The notes under the pieces were generated by a model. That model did no database searches. It saw only the letters and a list, made by a program, of their open reading frames with translations, and had not been told where the DNA came from. The translations under genes and the position numbers were made by a program. A stretch of 64,000 bases of DNA from positions 558,001 to 622,000 of the forward strand of contig JBFXDS010000001.1 in the NCBI GenBank assembly GCA_050180895.1, written 5' to 3'. Positions 25,023 through 33,558 of this stretch are shown one piece after another (position 1 is the stretch's first letter; every line of letters begins with the position of its first letter). This stretch comes from JBGPEQ01 sp050180895 (lineage in GTDB: Bacteria > Pseudomonadota > Alphaproteobacteria > Dongiales > Dongiaceae).

Positions 25023-25595
25023 ATGTCGCCTCCGGCGGCAACCCCGAGAGCCACCGTCCCCGACGGCCCGTTGCCGCGCGCCACCCTCGTCCTGGGCGGC
25101 GCCCGCTCCGGCAAGAGCCGCTTCGCCGAGGCGTTGGTCGAAGCCCACGCCGGCCCGCGGGTCTATCTCGCCACGGCCGAGGCCGGCGACACCGAGATGA
25201 CCGAGCGCATCCGCCGTCACCGCGCCCGCCGCGGCGCCGGCTGGACCACCATCGAGGCGCCGCTCGATCTCGCGGGCGCGCTCGCAACCGCCGGCCGTGA
25301 CGGCGCTGCCGTGCTCGTCGACTGTCTCACGCTCTGGCTCAGCAACCTCATCGCCGCTGATCGCGACGTCGAACGCGAGACGCGGGCCCTGCTGCAGGTG
25401 TTGCCGCGACTCGGCGACCCCATCGTCTTCGTCTCCAACGAGGTCGGCCTCGGCATCGTTCCCGACAACGCGCTCGCCCGCGCCTTCCGCGACGAGGCCG
25501 GCCGACTCCATCAATCCGTCGCAGCCGCCGCAAGCCGCGTCTACTTCGTTGCCGCCGGCCTGCCTCTGCTCATGAAGGACGAACGACAGACATGA
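25023..25595 (+). CDS. cobU: Bifunctional adenosylcobinamide kinase / adenosylcobinamide-phosphate guanylyltransferase
   Basis: A 190-residue cytoplasmic enzyme (called CobP in the Pseudomonas denitrificans scheme) that phosphorylates adenosylcobinamide and then attaches GMP, in nucleotide-loop assembly. The P-loop is VLGGARSGKSRFAE, followed by YLATAEAGDTEMTERIRRHR, LVDCLTLWLSNL and the signature SNEVGLGIVPDN. The ATG at 25023 has the ribosome site GGAGGAGAG. It is the first gene after the riboswitch and overlaps cobW by ATGA. Confidence 0.93.
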   Translation: MSPPAATPRATVPDGPLPRATLVLGGARSGKSRFAEALVEAHAGPRVYLATAEAGDTEMTERIRRHRARRGAGWTTIEAPLDLAGALATAGRDGAAVLVDCLTLWLSNLIAADRDVERETRALLQVLPRLGDPIVFVSNEVGLGIVPDNALARAFRDEAGRLHQSVAAAASRVYFVAAGLPLLMKDERQT

Positions 25596-26620
25596 CCACC
25601 AAGATTCCCGCCACCGTGATCACCGGCTTCCTCGGCGCCGGCAAGACCACCCTGATCCAGCACCTGCTGCGCCATGCCAATGGCCGCCGGCTGGCGCTGG
25701 TCATCAACGAGTTCGGCGAGATCGGCGTCGACGGCGACCTCTTGCGCAGCTGCGGCATCGAATCCTGCGAGGACGACGACATCCTCGAGCTGGCCAACGG
25801 CTGCATCTGCTGCACCGTCGCCGACGACTTCCTGCCGACCATCGAGAAGCTGCTGGCGCGCGCCGAGCCGCCCGACCACATCGTCATCGAGACCTCCGGC
25901 CTGGCCCTGCCGAAGCCGCTGGTGAAGGCCTTCAACTGGCCGGAGGTGCGCACCCGCGTCACCGTCGACGGCGTCATCGCCGTGGTCGACGGGCCGGCTG
26001 CCGCCGCCGGCCTGTTCGCCGCCGATCCCGAGGCGCTGGCCGCGCAGCGCGCCGCCGATCCGTCGCTCGATCACGACAGCCCGCTGGAAGAGCTGTTCGA
26101 GGATCAGCTCGGCTGCGCCGACCTCGTCATCCTCAACAAGGTCGATCAGCTCGACGCCGCGGCGCGCGCCGCGGCCGAGGCCGCCATCCAGGCCGGCAGC
26201 CCGCGACCGGCGAAGCTGGTGGCCGCGCGCCACGGCGCCGTCGATCCCGCCGTGCTGCTGGGGCTGCAGGCCGCCGCCGAGGACGACCTCGCCGCCCGCC
26301 CATCGCATCACGACGCCGAGAACGAGCATGACCATGACGATTTCGAGAGCTTCCCTGTTCGGCTGGCGCCGCTGACCTCGCCGCAGTCCCTTCTGGATCG
26401 GCTGGCGCCGACGATCGAGCGCCACGATATCCTGCGGGTGAAAGGCTTTCTCGCCGTCGCCGGCAAGGACATGCGGCTGGTGGTGCAGGGCGTCGGCAGC
26501 CGCCTGCAGCACTACTACGACCGCGCCTGGCGTGCCGACGAGACGCGCGAAGGCCGGCTCGTCATCATCGGCCTCAAGGGCCTCGACCGCGCGGCGATCA
26601 CCGACGCGCTCGTCGGCTAG
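25592..26620 (+). CDS. cobW: CobW GTPase, metal chaperone for cobalamin synthesis
   Basis: A 342-residue G3E-family P-loop GTPase thought to deliver cobalt during corrinoid synthesis. Walker A is TGFLGAGKTTL, the metal-binding CxCC motif is GCICC in ANGCICCTVADD, Walker B-like is IVIETSGLALP, and the guanine motif is NKVD. A histidine/acid-rich linker (SHHDAENEHDHDD) precedes the C-terminal CobW_C domain. It overlaps cobU by 4 bases and precedes cobN, the usual cobW-cobN pair. Confidence 0.93.
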   Translation: MTTKIPATVITGFLGAGKTTLIQHLLRHANGRRLALVINEFGEIGVDGDLLRSCGIESCEDDDILELANGCICCTVADDFLPTIEKLLARAEPPDHIVIETSGLALPKPLVKAFNWPEVRTRVTVDGVIAVVDGPAAAAGLFAADPEALAAQRAADPSLDHDSPLEELFEDQLGCADLVILNKVDQLDAAARAAAEAAIQAGSPRPAKLVAARHGAVDPAVLLGLQAAAEDDLAARPSHHDAENEHDHDDFESFPVRLAPLTSPQSLLDRLAPTIERHDILRVKGFLAVAGKDMRLVVQGVGSRLQHYYDRAWRADETREGRLVIIGLKGLDRAAITDALVG

Positions 26621-26643
26621 GCGATGCGGAGAGTCCTGCATGT

Positions 26644-26738
26644 ACCCCCCACCCTAACCCTCCCCCTCAAGGGGGGAGGGAAGACCGCATCGGATCAGCG
26701 TCCCTCCCCCCTTGAGGAGGAGGGTAGGGCGGGGGGTG
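26644..26738. repeat. Palindromic repeat, family B copy 1 (between cobW and cobN)
   Basis: About 95 bases. The left arm starts ACCCCCCACCCTAACCCTCC and contains CCTCAAGGGGGGAGGG; the right arm is its imperfect reverse complement ending GGGCGGGGGGTGT. Copies with the same arms lie in frame inside cobN at 28111-28204 and 29141-29229. This copy ends about 17 bases before the cobN start. Confidence 0.9.
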
Positions 26739-26754
26739 TTCCGTTGCGCCGGCC

Positions 26755-29700
26755 ATGTCGCTTGCGGCTCTTGCGATGCACCTGCTAGCAGCAAAACCCG
26801 GCGCCGTCTCCGACGGCAGCGAGGCCGTCGATCTCGGCCAAACGCCCGGCGACATCGTCATCGTCTCCGCTGCCGACACCGAGCTGGCCGGCCTCGCCCA
26901 GGCACGCGCCGCGCTGCCGTCCGGCGCGCCCAGCCTGCGCCTCGCCAACCTGCTGTTTCTCGGCCACAACCTCTCCGTCGACAAATATCTCGACGAGATC
27001 GTGCGGCACGCCAAGCTGGTCGTCGTCCGTCTCCTCGGCGGTGCCAGCTACTGGCCCTACGGCGTCGAGCAGCTCGCCGTCCTCTGCCGCGACCGCGGCA
27101 TCGGCCTCGCCGTCCTGCCCGGCGACGACCGGCCGGATCCGGAGCTGACGGCGCTCTCCACCTTGCCGCCGCCGGCCGTTCACCGGCTCTGGCAGTATTG
27201 CGTGCAGGGCGGCCCCGACAATGCGCGCCAGCTCCTGCTCTATGCGGCGTCGTTGACCGGGCAGGAGACCGACTGGCGCGAACCCGTGACGCTGCTGCGT
27301 GCCGGCCTCTACTGGCCGGCCCTGCATCGGCCCACGCTCGCCGATCTGCGCGCGCGATGGACGAAGGATTGTCCGGTCGCGCCCATCGTCTTCTATCGCG
27401 CCGTCCTGCAGGGCGGCGATCTCGCCGCCATCGATGCGCTGATCGCGGCGCTGGCCGATGCAGGGTTGAATCCGCTGCCGGTCTATGCCGCCAGCCTCAA
27501 GGAGCCGGCCGCCGCCGATCTGCTGCGCGATCTCATCCGCCAGACCTCGCCCGCGGTCGTCCTCAACGCTACCGCCTTCGCGCTCGCGCAGCCCGGCGGC
27601 GCCCGCGGCGAGACGCCCTTCGACGCCGCCGATTGCCCCGTCCTCCAGGTCGTCCTTGCCTCCGGTACGGAGACAGCATGGCGCGCCGGCACGAATGGTC
27701 TTGGCGCGCGTGACATCGCCATGCATGTCGCACTGCCCGAGGTCGACGGACGTATCCTGTCGCGGGCCGTCGCCTTCAAGGCAGAGCAGCGGCGCGATCC
27801 GCTGACCCAATGCCCGATCGTGACCTATCGCCCGGTGCCGGACCGCGTTGCCTTCGTCGCCCGGCTGGCCGCCGCCTGGGCGCGGCTGCGGATGACACCG
27901 CCGGCCGAGCGGCGCGTCGCCCTCATCCTCGCCAACTACCCCAATCGCGACGGCCGCATCGGCAACGGCGTCGGCCTCGACACCCCCGCCGGCACGGTCG
28001 AGGTCCTGCGCGCGCTACGCGAGACCGGGTACGACACCGGCGCGGCGCCGGACAACGCCGCTGATCTGATGCATCGTCTCCTGAAGGGTGTCACGAACCG
28101 GCAGAAAGCGACCCCCCACCCTACCCTCCCCCTCAAGGGGGGAGGGATTCGCACCCGCTCCCCTTTTCCCTCCCCCCTTGAGGGGGAGGGTAGGGTGGGG
28201 GGTGGCGCCGAGTTCACCCTCGCCGAATATTTCTCCTTCTTCAACACGCTCCCCGAACGGTTGCGCGCGCAAGTCGCCGAACGCTGGGGCGAGGCCGAGA
28301 GCGATCCCTTCTTCGCGGGCGGCGCCTTCCGTCTGCCGGCCCATCGCTTCGGAAACATCGTCATCGCCATCCAGCCGGCGCGCGGCTACAACATCGATCC
28401 CGCCGCCACCTACCATTCGCCCGATCTCGTCCCGCCGCACGGCTATCTCGCCTTCTATGCCTGGCTGCGTGGCCGTTTCGATGTCCACGCTGTCATTCAC
28501 ATGGGCAAGCACGGCAACCTCGAATGGCTGCCGGGCAAGGCGCTGGCGCTGTCGGAGGAATGCTGGCCGGAGGCGGCGCTCGGGCCGCTGCCGCATCTCT
28601 ATCCCTTCATCGTCAACGATCCCGGCGAAGGCGCGCAGGCGAAGCGCCGCGCCGCCGCGGTCATCATCGATCACCTGACGCCGCCGTTGACGCGCGCCGA
28701 GACCTACGGCCCCCTGCGCGATCTCGAGCAACTGGTCGACGAATATTATGAGGCGGCCGGCCTCGATCCGCGCCGCTGCCGGCTGCTGCGTGACTGCATC
28801 CTGGATCTAGCGGCGTCCACCGGCCTCGACAAGGATTGCGGCGTCTCCCGCGCCGACGATGCCGATGCGGCGCTCGGCAAGCTCGACAATCATCTCTGCG
28901 AGCTCAAGGAGCTGCAGATCCGCGACGGCCTGCATGTCTTCGGCGTGTCGCCGACGGGCGCGCAGCTCACCGACCTGCTCGTCGCCCTCACGCGCCTGCC
29001 GCGCAACCGCGGCGAAGGCCGCGACGCCTCGCTGCTCCGCGCGTTGTCCAGAGATCTCGGCCTCGATTTCGATCCGCTGACGGCGAATCTGGGCGAACTA
29101 TGGAATGGGCCACGACCCCCGGCATTGTGCCAACCTGGCCACCCCCCACCCGACCCTCCTCGGAGGGATAACGTCCCGGCGCGCACGAGAATTCCCTCCC
29201 CCCTTGAGGGGGAGGGCAGGGTGGGGGGTAGGCCCGAGGACACCCTCGGCGCTTGGCGCACGAATGGGGACACTGTCGAGCGACTCGAGCTGCTCGCCAG
29301 GCACCTCGTCGACGGCACGGTCGAGCTGCCTCCAGAATGGGCCGCGACGCGGGCCGTCCTCGATTTCATCGCCGGCCGCCTGCGCCCTACCGTCGCCGAA
29401 TGCGGCCGTGCCGAGCTCGCCGGCCTGCTCGCCGGCCTGGACGGCCGCTTCGTCTCCCCCGGCCCCTCCGGCGCGCCGACCCGCGGCCGGCTCGACGTGC
29501 TCCCCACGGGCCGCAACTTCTATTCGGTCGACACGCGCACCGTGCCGACGCCGACGGCGTGGCAGCTCGGCTGGAAGTCGGCCGCGCTGCTGCTGGAGCG
29601 CTACCGCCAGGACCACGGCGCCTGGCCCAGGTCGCTGGCGCTCTCCGCCTGGGGCACGGCCAACATGCGCACGGGCGGCGACGATATCGCCCAGGCCCTC

Positions 29701-30687
29701 GCGCTCATGGGCGTGCGTCCCACTTGGGATACCGGTTCCGGCCGCGTCTCCGGCTTCGAGATCTTTCCCCTGTCGGTGCTCGACCGGCCGCGCGTCGATG
29801 TCACCTTGCGCATCTCCGGCTTCTTCCGCGACGCCTTCCCGGCGCAGATCGACCTCTTCGACAGCGCCGCGCGTGCCGTGGCCGCGCTCGACGAACCGGA
29901 GGACCTCAATCCCCTGGCCGCCCGCGTGCGCCGCGACACCGACGCGTTGACCGCTGCCGGCATTCCCGCCGACGCCGCGGCGAAGCGCGCCGGCTTCCGC
30001 GTCTTCGGCTCCAAGCCGGGGGCCTACGGCGCCGGGCTTCAGGCGCTGATCGACGAGCGCGGCTGGGAGACGGCCGATGATCTCGCCCGCGCCTATGTCG
30101 CCTGGGGCGGCTATGCCTATGGCGGCGGCGCGCAGGGCGCCGCCGAGCACCGTCTGTTCGAAACTCGCCTGACGGCGATCGAAGGCGTGCTGCACAACCA
30201 GGACAACCGCGAGCACGATCTGCTCGACAGCGACGACTACTACCAGTTCGAGGGCGGCTTGGCGGCCGCCGTGACTGCGCTGGGCGGTCGCCGCCCGGCC
30301 ATCTATCACAACGACCATTCTCGGCCCGAGGCTCCGCGCGTGCGCAGCCTGCAGGAGGAGATCGCCCGCGTCGTCCGCGCCCGCGTCGTCAATCCGAAAT
30401 GGATCAAGGGCGTCATGCGTCACGGCTACAAGGGCGCCTTCGAGCTGGCTGCCACAGTCGACTACATGTTCGCCTTCGCCGCAACCACCGGCTGCGTCGC
30501 CGACCACCATTTCGATGCCGTCTTCGACGCCTATATCGCCGATGACGGCGTGCGGGGCTTCATGCTCGAGCACAATCCCGCCGCCGCGCGCGAGCTCGCC
30601 CAGCGCCTGCTCGAAGCCCAGGAACGTGGCCTGTGGCGTCCGAGATCCAACTCCAGCCACGCCCGCCTGCGCGATCTGGCGGCCTAA
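26755..30687 (+). CDS. cobN: Cobaltochelatase subunit CobN, with two in-frame repeat insertions
   Basis: The large subunit (1310 residues) of the ATP-dependent chelatase that inserts cobalt into hydrogenobyrinic acid a,c-diamide together with CobS and CobT. MHLLAAKPG, then DGSEAVDLGQTPGDIVIVSA, is the standard opening, so the ATG at 26776 may be the true start rather than 26755. IHMGKHGNLEWLPGKALAL and LSAWGTANMRTGGDDIAQAL are CobN-specific. Two foreign peptides encoded by palindromic repeats interrupt it, at about residues 453-484 (PHPTLPLKGGG, SPLEGEGRVGG) and 796-825 (SPLEGEGRVGGR). Without them the length is about 1248, normal for the family. No frameshift is seen. CobS and CobT are not in the window. 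Confidence 0.95.
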   Translation: MSLAALAMHLLAAKPGAVSDGSEAVDLGQTPGDIVIVSAADTELAGLAQARAALPSGAPSLRLANLLFLGHNLSVDKYLDEIVRHAKLVVVRLLGGASYWPYGVEQLAVLCRDRGIGLAVLPGDDRPDPELTALSTLPPPAVHRLWQYCVQGGPDNARQLLLYAASLTGQETDWREPVTLLRAGLYWPALHRPTLADLRARWTKDCPVAPIVFYRAVLQGGDLAAIDALIAALADAGLNPLPVYAASLKEPAAADLLRDLIRQTSPAVVLNATAFALAQPGGARGETPFDAADCPVLQVVLASGTETAWRAGTNGLGARDIAMHVALPEVDGRILSRAVAFKAEQRRDPLTQCPIVTYRPVPDRVAFVARLAAAWARLRMTPPAERRVALILANYPNRDGRIGNGVGLDTPAGTVEVLRALRETGYDTGAAPDNAADLMHRLLKGVTNRQKATPHPTLPLKGGGIRTRSPFPSPLEGEGRVGGGAEFTLAEYFSFFNTLPERLRAQVAERWGEAESDPFFAGGAFRLPAHRFGNIVIAIQPARGYNIDPAATYHSPDLVPPHGYLAFYAWLRGRFDVHAVIHMGKHGNLEWLPGKALALSEECWPEAALGPLPHLYPFIVNDPGEGAQAKRRAAAVIIDHLTPPLTRAETYGPLRDLEQLVDEYYEAAGLDPRRCRLLRDCILDLAASTGLDKDCGVSRADDADAALGKLDNHLCELKELQIRDGLHVFGVSPTGAQLTDLLVALTRLPRNRGEGRDASLLRALSRDLGLDFDPLTANLGELWNGPRPPALCQPGHPPPDPPRRDNVPARTRIPSPLEGEGRVGGRPEDTLGAWRTNGDTVERLELLARHLVDGTVELPPEWAATRAVLDFIAGRLRPTVAECGRAELAGLLAGLDGRFVSPGPSGAPTRGRLDVLPTGRNFYSVDTRTVPTPTAWQLGWKSAALLLERYRQDHGAWPRSLALSAWGTANMRTGGDDIAQALALMGVRPTWDTGSGRVSGFEIFPLSVLDRPRVDVTLRISGFFRDAFPAQIDLFDSAARAVAALDEPEDLNPLAARVRRDTDALTAAGIPADAAAKRAGFRVFGSKPGAYGAGLQALIDERGWETADDLARAYVAWGGYAYGGGAQGAAEHRLFETRLTAIEGVLHNQDNREHDLLDSDDYYQFEGGLAAAVTALGGRRPAIYHNDHSRPEAPRVRSLQEEIARVVRARVVNPKWIKGVMRHGYKGAFELAATVDYMFAFAATTGCVADHHFDAVFDAYIADDGVRGFMLEHNPAAARELAQRLLEAQERGLWRPRSNSSHARLRDLAA
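28111..28204. repeat. Palindromic repeat, family B copy 2 (inside cobN)
   Basis: The left arm ACCCCCCACCCTACCCTCCC with CCTCAAGGGGGGAGGG is matched by a right arm with CCCTCCCCCCTTGAGGGGGA running to GGGTGGGGGGT. The arms are almost perfectly complementary. It is read in frame as about 31 residues within CobN, between the segments LLKGVTNRQKA and AEFTLAEYFSFFNTLPERL that are close together in other CobN proteins. Confidence 0.92.
29141..29229. repeat. Palindromic repeat, family B copy 3 (inside cobN, degenerate left arm)
   Basis: The right arm is well kept (CCCTCCCCCCTTGAGGGGGA, then GGGTGGGGGGTA), while the left arm (ACCCCCCACCCGACCCTCCT) has decayed after the first 20 bases. It is read in frame as about 30 residues between GELWNGPRPPALC and DTLGAWRTNGDTVERLELL of CobN. 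The greater decay suggests this insertion is older than copy 2. Confidence 0.88.
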
Positions 30688-30701
30688 CACGGCATGGCGA
30701 A

Positions 30702-33404
30702 TCAGCCGGCTCGGGACTTTCCGAGCTCGAGCGTGACGCAGACCACGGCGGGATCCTCCGCGGTCCTGCTCCGTGTGAAGCTCAGTTCCTTGGCGATCAG
30801 GAGCATGACGCGGTTCTCCCGAAGAACATATCCGAAGATGCGTTCCAGGCCCCGCGCCCGGCCGTAGGCGATGATCCTCTGCATGAGCGCATAGCCGAGG
30901 CCGCGGCCCTGGTGGTCGGAGCGCACCATGATGCCGAACTCGGCGGCGACGTTGTCGGGGTCGGCAACGATCCGGACCGCCCCGACGATCGCTCGACCGG
31001 CGTCGGCGCCGCTCGCGGTGGTCGCCACCAGCGCCATCTCGCGGTCATAGTCGATCTGGGTGAGGCGCGCGGCGAAGCCGCGCCCCAACGATTTGAGTGA
31101 CGCGAAGAATCGCAATCGGATGTCTTCGGCGCTCGACGTCTCCAGCATCGCCCGCAAAGCCGGTTCGTCCTCCGGCCGGATCGGGCGCAGCATCAGCCGC
31201 TCTCCGTCGGTCAGCGCGATCTCCTGCTCGAGATGGGACGGATAGGGCCGGATGGCCAGGCGGACGGCGGGGTCGCCCGCGGCCGGGCGGACAACGACGC
31301 GCGCATCCAGCGCGATCACGCCCCGCTCGTCGGTGAGCAGCGGGTTGATGTCGAGCTCAACCAGTTCTCCGAGATCGGCGGCCATCCCGGAGAGCCTGAC
31401 GAGAGTCGTCGCCACGGCGTCGACGTCGGCGGCCGGGCGGTCGCGATAGCCGCGCAGCAGCCGAGAGATTCGCGTGCGCCCGATCATCTCCTTGGCCAGC
31501 ACGAGATTGAGCGGCGGCAGGCCGATGGCGCGGTCGGCGATCACCTCGACGGCGGTTCCGCCCTGTCCGACGAGCAGCACCGGTCCGAACAGCGCATCGT
31601 CGACGATGCCGGCGATGAGTTCGTGAGCGCGGGAGCGGTCGGCCATCTTCTGGACGGTGAACCCTGTCAGGCGCGCCGCCGGCCGGTGCCCCCGCACCGT
31701 ATCGATCATGCGCCGCGCCGCATCGGCAACGGCCTCGGGCGTCGGCAGATCCAGCACGACCCCGCCGACGTCTGATTTATGAGAGATGTCGGGGGAGAGG
31801 ATCTTGAGGGCGACCGGGCAGCCGATCTCCTGTGCGATCCGTGCCGCCTCTTCGGGAGTCCCGGCGGTCGCGGTCGCCAGAACCGGAACGCGGTAGGCGG
31901 CCAGCAGCGCCTTCGCCTCCGGCTCGGTCAGGACCGACCGGTTTTCCGCGAGCACGCGCGTGATGATGGCGCGCGCCGCCGCGACGTCGGGTCGGCTGTC
32001 GTCCGCGATGACCGGCGGCGTCTCCATCAGCAGCGCGTGATTGCGCTCATGATCGACGAGGTGCATGAAGGCCCGCACGGCATCGTCCGGCGTCTCGTAG
32101 GTCGGGATCTCCTGGGTCGCGAACAACCGGCGCGACGGTTCGGCCGCATCCGCGCCGAGCCAGCAAGTAAGCACCGGCCGCGACGGGCGCCGCTTCGCCG
32201 TTTCGACCACCGCCCGTGCCGCCTCGATGCTGTCGACGAGCGCGGTCGGGCAGTTGAGGACGAGAAACGCGTCGTGGCTCCCATCTTCCATCAGCGCGTC
32301 GAGCGCCTTCCGGTAGAGATCGGGCGGTGCATCGCCCAGGATGTCGACCGGGTTCGCATGCGACCAGTTCGCCGGCAGGATGGCATCCAGCACCGCGACC
32401 GTCTGCGGCGAGAGAGGGGCGGGCTCGGCGCCGTGATCGCCGAGGGAATCCGTCGCCAGCACGCCGGCCCCGCCGCCATTGGTGAGGATGGCGAGCCGGT
32501 CGCCCTTGGGCCGGACGGGGGTCGCCAGCGTGCCGGCCGCCTCGAACAGCTCGCGGAGCGTGCGCACGCGGAGCATGCCGGCGCGGCGGAACGCGGCGTC
32601 GTAGACCGCATCGGAGCCCGCCAGCGCGCCGGTGTGCGACAGGGCCGCCTTGGCGCCGGCGCTGCTGCGCCCGGACTTTATCACCACCACCGGCTTGGCC
32701 CGCGCCGCGATGCGGCCGGCCGACATGAACTTGCGGACGTTGGTGGCGGCCTCGACATAGAGCAGGATGGCGCGCGTGTTCGCATCGAGCGCCAGAAAGT
32801 CGAGGAGGTCGCCGAAGTCGACGTCGCTCATGTCGCCGACGGAGACGACATGCGAGAAGCCGATCCCGCGATGCACGGCCCAGTCGAGCACGGCGACCGC
32901 CAGCGCACCGGACTGGGTGACGAACGCGAGGTCACCGGCCGGCGGCGACAGATGCGCGAAGCTGGCGTTGATGCCGCGGTGGGGCGAGATGAAGCCGATG
33001 CAGTTGGGGCCGACGATGCGCAGGAGATGCGGGCGCGCCGCCTTGAGCATCCGCTGGCGCAGGGGGACCTTCTCCTTCTTCTCGGCTTCCCCGAATCCGG
33101 CGGTGATGACGACTGCCGCCCGGCATCCGCGCGCGCCGAGATCGGCGATCAGGCCGGGCACGGTCGGGGGTGGCGTCGCGATCACGGCGAGATCCGGCAC
33201 GACGGGAAGTTCGGCGACCGACCGATAGTTGATCGTCGAACGGATCGCCTTCTCATGCGGATTGACCGGCATGATCGCCCCCTTGAATCCGGCATCGAGC
33301 AGGTTGCGGGCGAGAACCGCGCCCACCGAGCCCGGCTGGTTGCTGGCGCCGATCAACGCGATGGCCTGCGGATCGAAGAGGGCATCGAGATTGCGTATCG
33401 TCAT
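30702..33404 (-). CDS. NDP-forming acyl-CoA ligase fused to GNAT acetyltransferase (Pat/PatZ-like)
   Basis: A 900-residue cytoplasmic protein. The N-terminal CoA-binding Rossmann domain reads MTIRNLDALFDPQAIALIGA; the succinyl-CoA-ligase-like and ATP-grasp parts follow (the latter about 480-700, with GCPVALKILSPDISHKSDVG). The C-terminal GNAT domain (about 730-890) has the acetyl-CoA motif VRSDHQGRGLGYALM. This is the layout of protein lysine acetyltransferase PatZ/Pat. It may acetylate metabolic enzymes such as acetyl-CoA synthetase; whether the ligase half is active cannot be told. An FNR-like site lies about 110 bases upstream, and it follows a stress-protein gene on the same strand. Confidence 0.88.
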   Translation of the reverse strand: MTIRNLDALFDPQAIALIGASNQPGSVGAVLARNLLDAGFKGAIMPVNPHEKAIRSTINYRSVAELPVVPDLAVIATPPPTVPGLIADLGARGCRAAVVITAGFGEAEKKEKVPLRQRMLKAARPHLLRIVGPNCIGFISPHRGINASFAHLSPPAGDLAFVTQSGALAVAVLDWAVHRGIGFSHVVSVGDMSDVDFGDLLDFLALDANTRAILLYVEAATNVRKFMSAGRIAARAKPVVVIKSGRSSAGAKAALSHTGALAGSDAVYDAAFRRAGMLRVRTLRELFEAAGTLATPVRPKGDRLAILTNGGGAGVLATDSLGDHGAEPAPLSPQTVAVLDAILPANWSHANPVDILGDAPPDLYRKALDALMEDGSHDAFLVLNCPTALVDSIEAARAVVETAKRRPSRPVLTCWLGADAAEPSRRLFATQEIPTYETPDDAVRAFMHLVDHERNHALLMETPPVIADDSRPDVAAARAIITRVLAENRSVLTEPEAKALLAAYRVPVLATATAGTPEEAARIAQEIGCPVALKILSPDISHKSDVGGVVLDLPTPEAVADAARRMIDTVRGHRPAARLTGFTVQKMADRSRAHELIAGIVDDALFGPVLLVGQGGTAVEVIADRAIGLPPLNLVLAKEMIGRTRISRLLRGYRDRPAADVDAVATTLVRLSGMAADLGELVELDINPLLTDERGVIALDARVVVRPAAGDPAVRLAIRPYPSHLEQEIALTDGERLMLRPIRPEDEPALRAMLETSSAEDIRLRFFASLKSLGRGFAARLTQIDYDREMALVATTASGADAGRAIVGAVRIVADPDNVAAEFGIMVRSDHQGRGLGYALMQRIIAYGRARGLERIFGYVLRENRVMLLIAKELSFTRSRTAEDPAVVCVTLELGKSRAG

Positions 33405-33510
33405 GAAATCAATCCATTCATGTGCAGGAGCGCAGGTAGGCGGCTCGTTGTTGTTCCCGTCGAGGGCATGATCGCGGCGAATCGCTGCACTGCGGCAGCC
33501 GGGCCGACAT

Positions 33511-33524
33511 TGATCGGGATCAGG
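33511..33524. promoter_or_regulatory. FNR/FixK-like palindrome upstream of the Pat-like gene
   Basis: TTGATCGGGATCAG matches the FNR/Anr/FixK consensus TTGAT-N4-ATCAA at 9 of 10 defined positions. It lies 107-120 bases upstream of the leftward start at 33404. A second site with the same core, at 37449, serves the same island, which supports micro-oxic control. Confidence 0.6.
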
Positions 33525-33558
33525 CGCTGGTGAACGTTCGGCAGCGGTTCGTGGTGCC

